A stretch of 38,771 bases of DNA from Betaproteobacteria bacterium (lineage in GTDB: Bacteria > Pseudomonadota > Gammaproteobacteria > Burkholderiales > Burkholderiaceae_E): NCBI GenBank assembly GCA_018970865.1, contig JAGWVN010000026.1:1-38771 (forward strand). The letters run 5' to 3'. The position numbers were made by a program, and so were the translations under genes. Positions within the stretch are counted from its first letter, which is position 1; every line of letters begins with the position of its first letter. A model generated the notes under the pieces. The model was not told where the DNA came from. It did not search any database and saw only the letters and a list, made by a program, of their open reading frames with translations. This document shows positions 34,884 through 38,771 of the stretch, in pieces.

Positions 34884-35978
34884 TCAGTGTCGAAACAGGC
34901 TGCGGGTGCCGAACAGCGGATTGTCGTCGCTGACCAGCGGTGCCGGCTCGTGGTGGTAGCGCTCGATGCGCTCGACCTCCTCGCGCGAGCCGAAGATCAG
35001 GCCGATGCGCTGGTGCAGCCCGCTGGGCTGCACCGCGAGCATCGGGTCGCGGCCGGTGCTGGCCCGGCCGCCGGCCTGTTCCATGATCATGCCGATCGGG
35101 TTGGCCTCGTACAGCAGTCGCAGCCGCCCGGGCTTGGCCGGATCCTTGCTGTCGCGCGGGTAGAGGAACACGCCGCCGCGCATCAGGATGCGATGCGCCT
35201 CGGCCACCAGCGAGGCGATCCAGCGCATGTTGAAGTCCTTGCCGCGAGGGCCGGTGCGGCCGGCGAGGCACTCGTCCACATAGCGGCGCACCGGCGGCTC
35301 CCAGAAGCGCGAGTTCGAGGCATTGATCGCGAACTCCTGGGTCTGGGCGGGCACCTGCAGCCGGGGATGGGTGAGCATGAACTCGCCCAGCGTGGGGTCG
35401 AGGGTGAACCCGGCCACGCCGTCGCCCACGGTGAGCACCAGCATGGTGGTGGGGCCGTAGATCGCATAGCCGGCGGCAAGCTGCGCCGTGCCCGGCTGCA
35501 GGAAGTCCTCGGCGGTGACCTCGCGGCCGCTGGCCACCACCTCGGCTGGCGCGCGCAGGATCGAGAAGATGCTGCCCACCGAGACATTCACATCGATGTT
35601 CGAGGAGCCGTCCAGTGGATCGAACACCAGCAGGTACTTGCCGCGCGGCTGGCCGGCCGGGATCTGCGCGGGCAGCTCGAGCTCCTCCGAGGCCATGCCG
35701 GCGAGATGACCGCTCCATTGCGCCACCTGCATGAAGCAGTCGTTGCTCAGGACATCGAGCTTCTTCTGCACCTCGCCCTGCACATTGACCGCACCCTGCG
35801 CGCCGGGATGGTCGCCGAGCAGGTCGCGCAGGGCGCCAAAGGCGACGGTGCGTCCGATGGCCTTGCAGGCGATGGCCGCGTCATGGATCAGGGCGTTGAA
35901 GTCGCCGCTCGCGCCGGGGAAGCGCCGGCGCTGCTCGATCAGGTACTGGGTCAGGCTGACCCGTCGGGAAAAGGGCAT
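34884..35978 (-). CDS. cbbF: Fructose-1,6-bisphosphatase class I
   Basis: The 364-residue protein removes the 1-phosphate from fructose-1,6-bisphosphate, and in Calvin-cycle operons often also acts on sedoheptulose-1,7-bisphosphate. The metal-binding motif [11 protein letters not shown] lies at residues 119-129, with SEE at 98-100. The later ARYVGSM-type region is represented by [19 protein letters not shown]. The N-terminus and length fit class I enzymes. GGAG lies eight bases before the ATG. Gene order between cbbY and cbbP is the usual one. Confidence 0.97.
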   Translation of the reverse strand: MPFSRRVSLTQYLIEQRRRFPGASGDFNALIHDAAIACKAIGRTVAFGALRDLLGDHPGAQGAVNVQGEVQKKLDVLSNDCFMQVAQWSGHLAGMASEELELPAQIPAGQPRGKYLLVFDPLDGSSNIDVNVSVGSIFSILRAPAEVVASGREVTAEDFLQPGTAQLAAGYAIYGPTTMLVLTVGDGVAGFTLDPTLGEFMLTHPRLQVPAQTQEFAINASNSRFWEPPVRRYVDECLAGRTGPRGKDFNMRWIASLVAEAHRILMRGGVFLYPRDSKDPAKPGRLRLLYEANPIGMIMEQAGGRASTGRDPMLAVQPSGLHQRIGLIFGSREEVERIERYHHEPAPLVSDDNPLFGTRSLFRH

Positions 35979-35996
35979 GGATGGGCTCCGGAGCGA

Positions 35997-36725
35997 TCAG
36001 GCAGGAACTTCCTCGAAGGCGGCCACCAGGCTCGCCAGCGGCGTGTCGGCGAGATCGGCCAGCACCCGCCAGGCGCCGCCGAACTCGTGATGACGGGTGA
36101 ACTCATTGGGCGTGACCAGCACGGGCAGGCCGGCGGCACGCGCCGCGCGAAGGCCATTGGCCGAGTCCTCGATCGCCAGGCAACGCGCGGCCGGCAGCCC
36201 CAGCCGGGCGACCGCCTGCTGGTAGGCCTGCGGATCCGGCTTCTTGCGCGGCGCGGTGGCCGCGTCTTCCACCACGGGAAAGATCTCGCGCCAGCGGCTG
36301 CCGATCGCCGCGCCGAGCAGCGCTTCGATGTTACCGGTCGAGGTGGTGGTGGCGATCGCGAGCGCCAGCCCGGCCTGTCGGGCCTCGTGGATCAGGGAAA
36401 GCACGCCCGGCCGCAGGCGCACCTCGCCCCGCGCCACGGCCGCCTCGTAGGCCGCGCTCTTGGCGGCATGCAGCCGCGCGATGACGGCCTCGAGCGCCGT
36501 CGCGTCGAGCCCTCCGAAGGCCGGGGCGACGGTCTGCCAGTAATGGCGGATGCGCTCGCGCCCACCGGCCACCTCGAGCAGGCGGGTGTAGCCGGCAAGA
36601 TCCCACTGCCAGGGCAGGCCGGCCTGGGCGAAGGCCTGGTTGAAGGCGGCGAGATGCGCATGCTCGGTGTCGGCGAGGGTGCCGTCGACATCGAACACCA
36701 GCGCCGCAAGCCGCGGGGCGGTCAT
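35997..36725 (-). CDS. cbbY: CbbY, xylulose-1,5-bisphosphate phosphatase
   Basis: The 242-residue HAD hydrolase has the nucleophile motif FDVDGT (Asp12, Asp14), then EHAHLAAFNQAF, WDLAGYTRLLEVAGGRERI, ATTTSTGN, KKPDP and C-terminal TRHHEF. These match the Rhodobacter CbbY pattern rather than the phosphoglycolate phosphatase CbbZ. CbbY removes xylulose-1,5-bisphosphate, an inhibitor released from RuBisCO by CbbX. I chose the ATG at 36725 (GGGAG six bases upstream) over a TTG at 36731. The two products therefore cooperate to keep RuBisCO active, and the genes are adjacent. Confidence 0.93.
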   Translation of the reverse strand: MTAPRLAALVFDVDGTLADTEHAHLAAFNQAFAQAGLPWQWDLAGYTRLLEVAGGRERIRHYWQTVAPAFGGLDATALEAVIARLHAAKSAAYEAAVARGEVRLRPGVLSLIHEARQAGLALAIATTTSTGNIEALLGAAIGSRWREIFPVVEDAATAPRKKPDPQAYQQAVARLGLPAARCLAIEDSANGLRAARAAGLPVLVTPNEFTRHHEFGGAWRVLADLADTPLASLVAAFEEVPA

Positions 36726-36757
36726 GCGCAACTCCCGTGAGCGGCACGCAGGCTCAT
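36722..36757 (-). other. ATGA-bracketed micro-ORF between cbbX and cbbY
   Basis: On the minus strand the ATG at 36757 overlaps the cbbX stop and opens 11 codons ([11 protein letters not shown]). The TGA at 36724-36722 overlaps the cbbY start ATG at 36725. GGGAG for cbbY lies within it. The arrangement is the same as in the efflux operon. Confidence 0.35.
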
Positions 36758-37788
36758 GACCGGACCTGCGCCTGGCCGAACACCCGGCTGGCGAGAATGT
36801 CGCCGGCCTCGATGGTGCACAGCTCCTCGGCGCTCAGCACCTTGTCGGGCTGCGCGAACAGGCGGCTGGCCTGACGCAGCCGGGCGCGGTCGAGCGCGTT
36901 GCGCACGCTGCGGGCATTGGCGAAGTGCGGCTGCGCCACCCGCAGCGCCAGGTAGCGCTCGAAGGCTGCCTGGGCACCGTCGCCGAAGCGGTAGTTCAGG
37001 CCGGCGAGCATGCGGCTGCCGATCTCGAGGAGCTCGTCGGGCGCGTAATCGGGGAAGTCGAGATGATGGGCGATGCGCGAGCTCATGCCCGGGTTGGACT
37101 GGAAGAAGGTGTCCATGCGGTCCTTGTAGCCGGCGAGGATCACCACCAGGTCGTCGCGCTGGTTCTCCATCACCTGCAGCAGGATCTCGATCGACTCCTG
37201 ACCGTAGTCGCGCTCGTTCTCGGGTCGGTAGAGGTAGTAGGCCTCGTCGATGAAGAGCACGCCGCCCATCGCCTTCTTCAGCACCTCGCGGGTCTTGGGC
37301 GCGGTGTGGCCGATGTACTGGCCGACCAGGTCATCGCGGGTGACCGCCACCAGGTGGCCCTTGCGGACATAGCCCAGCCGGTGAAGGATCTGCGCCATGC
37401 GCATCGCCACCGTGGTCTTGCCGGTGCCTGGGTTGCCGGTGAAGCTCATGTGCAGGCTGGGCGTCTGCGCCTGCAGGCCGAGGTTCAGCCGCAGGCGATC
37501 GATCACCAGCAGCGCCGCGATGTCGCGGATGCGGGTCTTCACGGGCGCGAGGCCCACCAGGTCACGATCGAGTTCCTGGAAGACCTCGGTGACCTGCGAC
37601 TCGGCAAGCACCTGCCCCACGGTCATCGGCTGGCCGGTGGGGGCTGCTGCACCTGTCCCGATCGACGCACCCGCCGCAGGCGATCCCGCCGTGCTCGGGG
37701 CGCTCGCGGCGGGCATCGCGCGGCTGGCGGGGGCTGCGGGCGGCGTCGAACCGACCGAGCCCGGGATCAGGTAGCTGGGTGCGCTCAT
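36754..37788 (-). CDS. cbbX: CbbX, red-type RuBisCO activase (AAA+)
   Basis: The 344-residue protein is the AAA+ ATPase that pulls on the RuBisCO large-subunit C-terminus to release inhibitory sugar phosphates. Walker A is GNPGTGKTT with Lys124, Walker B is [12 protein letters not shown], and [11 protein letters not shown] and [18 protein letters not shown] match Rhodobacter CbbX. The first 54 residues are an Ala/Pro/Gly/Ser-rich extension not found in that protein. The ATG at 37788 has GGGGAGA upstream, which supports the long form over an internal ATG at 37626. It lies after cbbS, and its stop sits in ATGA. Confidence 0.95.
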   Translation of the reverse strand: MSAPSYLIPGSVGSTPPAAPASRAMPAASAPSTAGSPAAGASIGTGAAAPTGQPMTVGQVLAESQVTEVFQELDRDLVGLAPVKTRIRDIAALLVIDRLRLNLGLQAQTPSLHMSFTGNPGTGKTTVAMRMAQILHRLGYVRKGHLVAVTRDDLVGQYIGHTAPKTREVLKKAMGGVLFIDEAYYLYRPENERDYGQESIEILLQVMENQRDDLVVILAGYKDRMDTFFQSNPGMSSRIAHHLDFPDYAPDELLEIGSRMLAGLNYRFGDGAQAAFERYLALRVAQPHFANARSVRNALDRARLRQASRLFAQPDKVLSAEELCTIEAGDILASRVFGQAQVRS

Positions 37789-37817
37789 CGTCGGATTCTC
37801 CCCGGTTCGTGGTAGTC

Positions 37818-37843
37818 AGCCGGCCTGCCCTGCGCAGCCGGCT
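37818..37843 (-). promoter_or_regulatory. Hairpin in cbbS-cbbX gap
   Basis: AGCCGGC and GCCGGCT form a seven-base-pair stem with a 12-base loop, just after the cbbS stop. No T-tract is seen. It may stabilise the cbbLS part of the message or reduce read-through, giving more RuBisCO than activase. Confidence 0.4.
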
Positions 37844-37854
37844 AGCCGCCTGTC

Positions 37855-38289
37855 TCAGTACCGTTCGCCTTCCGGCCTGTTCGCGGCATAGCCGCGGGTG
37901 GTGTAGCGCACCGAGCGCCCCTGCACCTCCTGGCGCTCGAGCATGAAGCCGGGCTCCTGGGCGGGCCGGTTGACGATGAAGCTCATCGCGATCGATTCGA
38001 CGCCGCGGGTGGAATCGAACGCCATCAGGCGGATGTAGTGGTTGGGGAAGGCCGCGCGGCAGTTGTTCAGCTCCTGCATCACGCCGGCCGCGTCCTTCAG
38101 GTCGAACATCGGCAGCCCGTACATCTCCCAGTAGGTGTTGCGCGGATGCGGATCGTCGGTGTACTCCACGCTCCAGGCATAGCCCTTGCCCAGGCCGTAA
38201 TCGATCTGCAGGCCGATCTCGGCGTCGGTGAGGTCGGGCAGGAAGCTGAACTGGCCCTGGGTGAGGCGGCCGGTGGGGTTGGTCATCAT
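37855..38289 (-). CDS. cbbS: RuBisCO small subunit, red-type form IC
   Basis: The 144-residue protein is the RuBisCO small subunit. The conserved core [23 protein letters not shown] and a C-terminal extension of about 30 residues after [11 protein letters not shown] mark the red-type (IC/ID) form, in which the extension folds into beta-strands in the central channel of the complex. It starts ATGATG; GGAGC lies about nine bases upstream of the first. It is 26 bases after cbbL and co-transcribed with it. Confidence 0.96.
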   Translation of the reverse strand: MMTNPTGRLTQGQFSFLPDLTDAEIGLQIDYGLGKGYAWSVEYTDDPHPRNTYWEMYGLPMFDLKDAAGVMQELNNCRAAFPNHYIRLMAFDSTRGVESIAMSFIVNRPAQEPGFMLERQEVQGRSVRYTTRGYAANRPEGERY

Positions 38290-38315
38290 GGCGGCTTGCT
38301 CCGGTGACGGTGAAC

Positions 38316-38771
<456 letters not shown>

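Noticed and set aside
35997-36725. Phosphoglycolate phosphatase CbbZ
   Set aside because: Sequence blocks and position after cbbX match CbbY rather than CbbZ/Gph.

Overview
The window is very GC-rich (roughly 70% by eye) and reads like a betaproteobacterial, probably Burkholderiales, chromosome. The evidence is the holB-pilZ-tatD order, a red-type (form IC) RuBisCO operon with cbbX and cbbY, a recC-recB-recD operon, a NodT/RND efflux operon and a TRAP transporter. No rRNA, tRNA, insertion sequence, phage gene or CRISPR array was found.

Layout. 1-525 holds no convincing gene. 526-2360 encodes the two TRAP membrane subunits (DctQ, DctM) without a recognisable binding protein. 2469-2801 (minus) is an unknown small protein. 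2966-5287 is an unusual single-chain double acyl-CoA dehydrogenase. A perfect 30-bp palindrome (5300-5329) separates it from a tetR-nodT-MFP-RND operon (5378-11891). An acyl-CoA synthetase and a Baeyer-Villiger-type monooxygenase follow (11988-15260), then recC, recB and recD (15325-24579).

At 24663-24690 lies a sequence matching the E. coli chromosome-dimer resolution site dif at 23 of 28 positions. Left of it 11 of 12 genes lie on the plus strand; right of it 13 of 15 lie on the minus strand. The window therefore appears to straddle the replication terminus, with transcription on both sides running toward dif.

Right of dif the minus strand carries mltG-tmk-holB-pilZ-tatD-ankyrin housekeeping genes (29592 down to 24735). 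Divergent ygfZ and a TANGO2-family gene (29629-31795) come next. The Calvin-cycle operon cbbL-cbbS-cbbX-cbbY-cbbF-cbbP-cbbT is transcribed leftward from beyond the right edge to 31917, so the cell probably fixes CO2 as a facultative autotroph. The acyl-CoA dehydrogenase, synthetase, monooxygenase and efflux genes suggest it also oxidises hydrophobic organic compounds.

The most unusual pattern is at gene junctions. In all four places where an upstream stop codon lies inside ATGA and the next annotated gene starts further on, the frame opened by that ATGA is a micro-ORF whose own stop lies inside the ATGA of the next gene's start. This occurs twice in the efflux operon and twice in the Calvin-cycle operon. 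It suggests a reading-frame relay that keeps ribosomes moving between genes.
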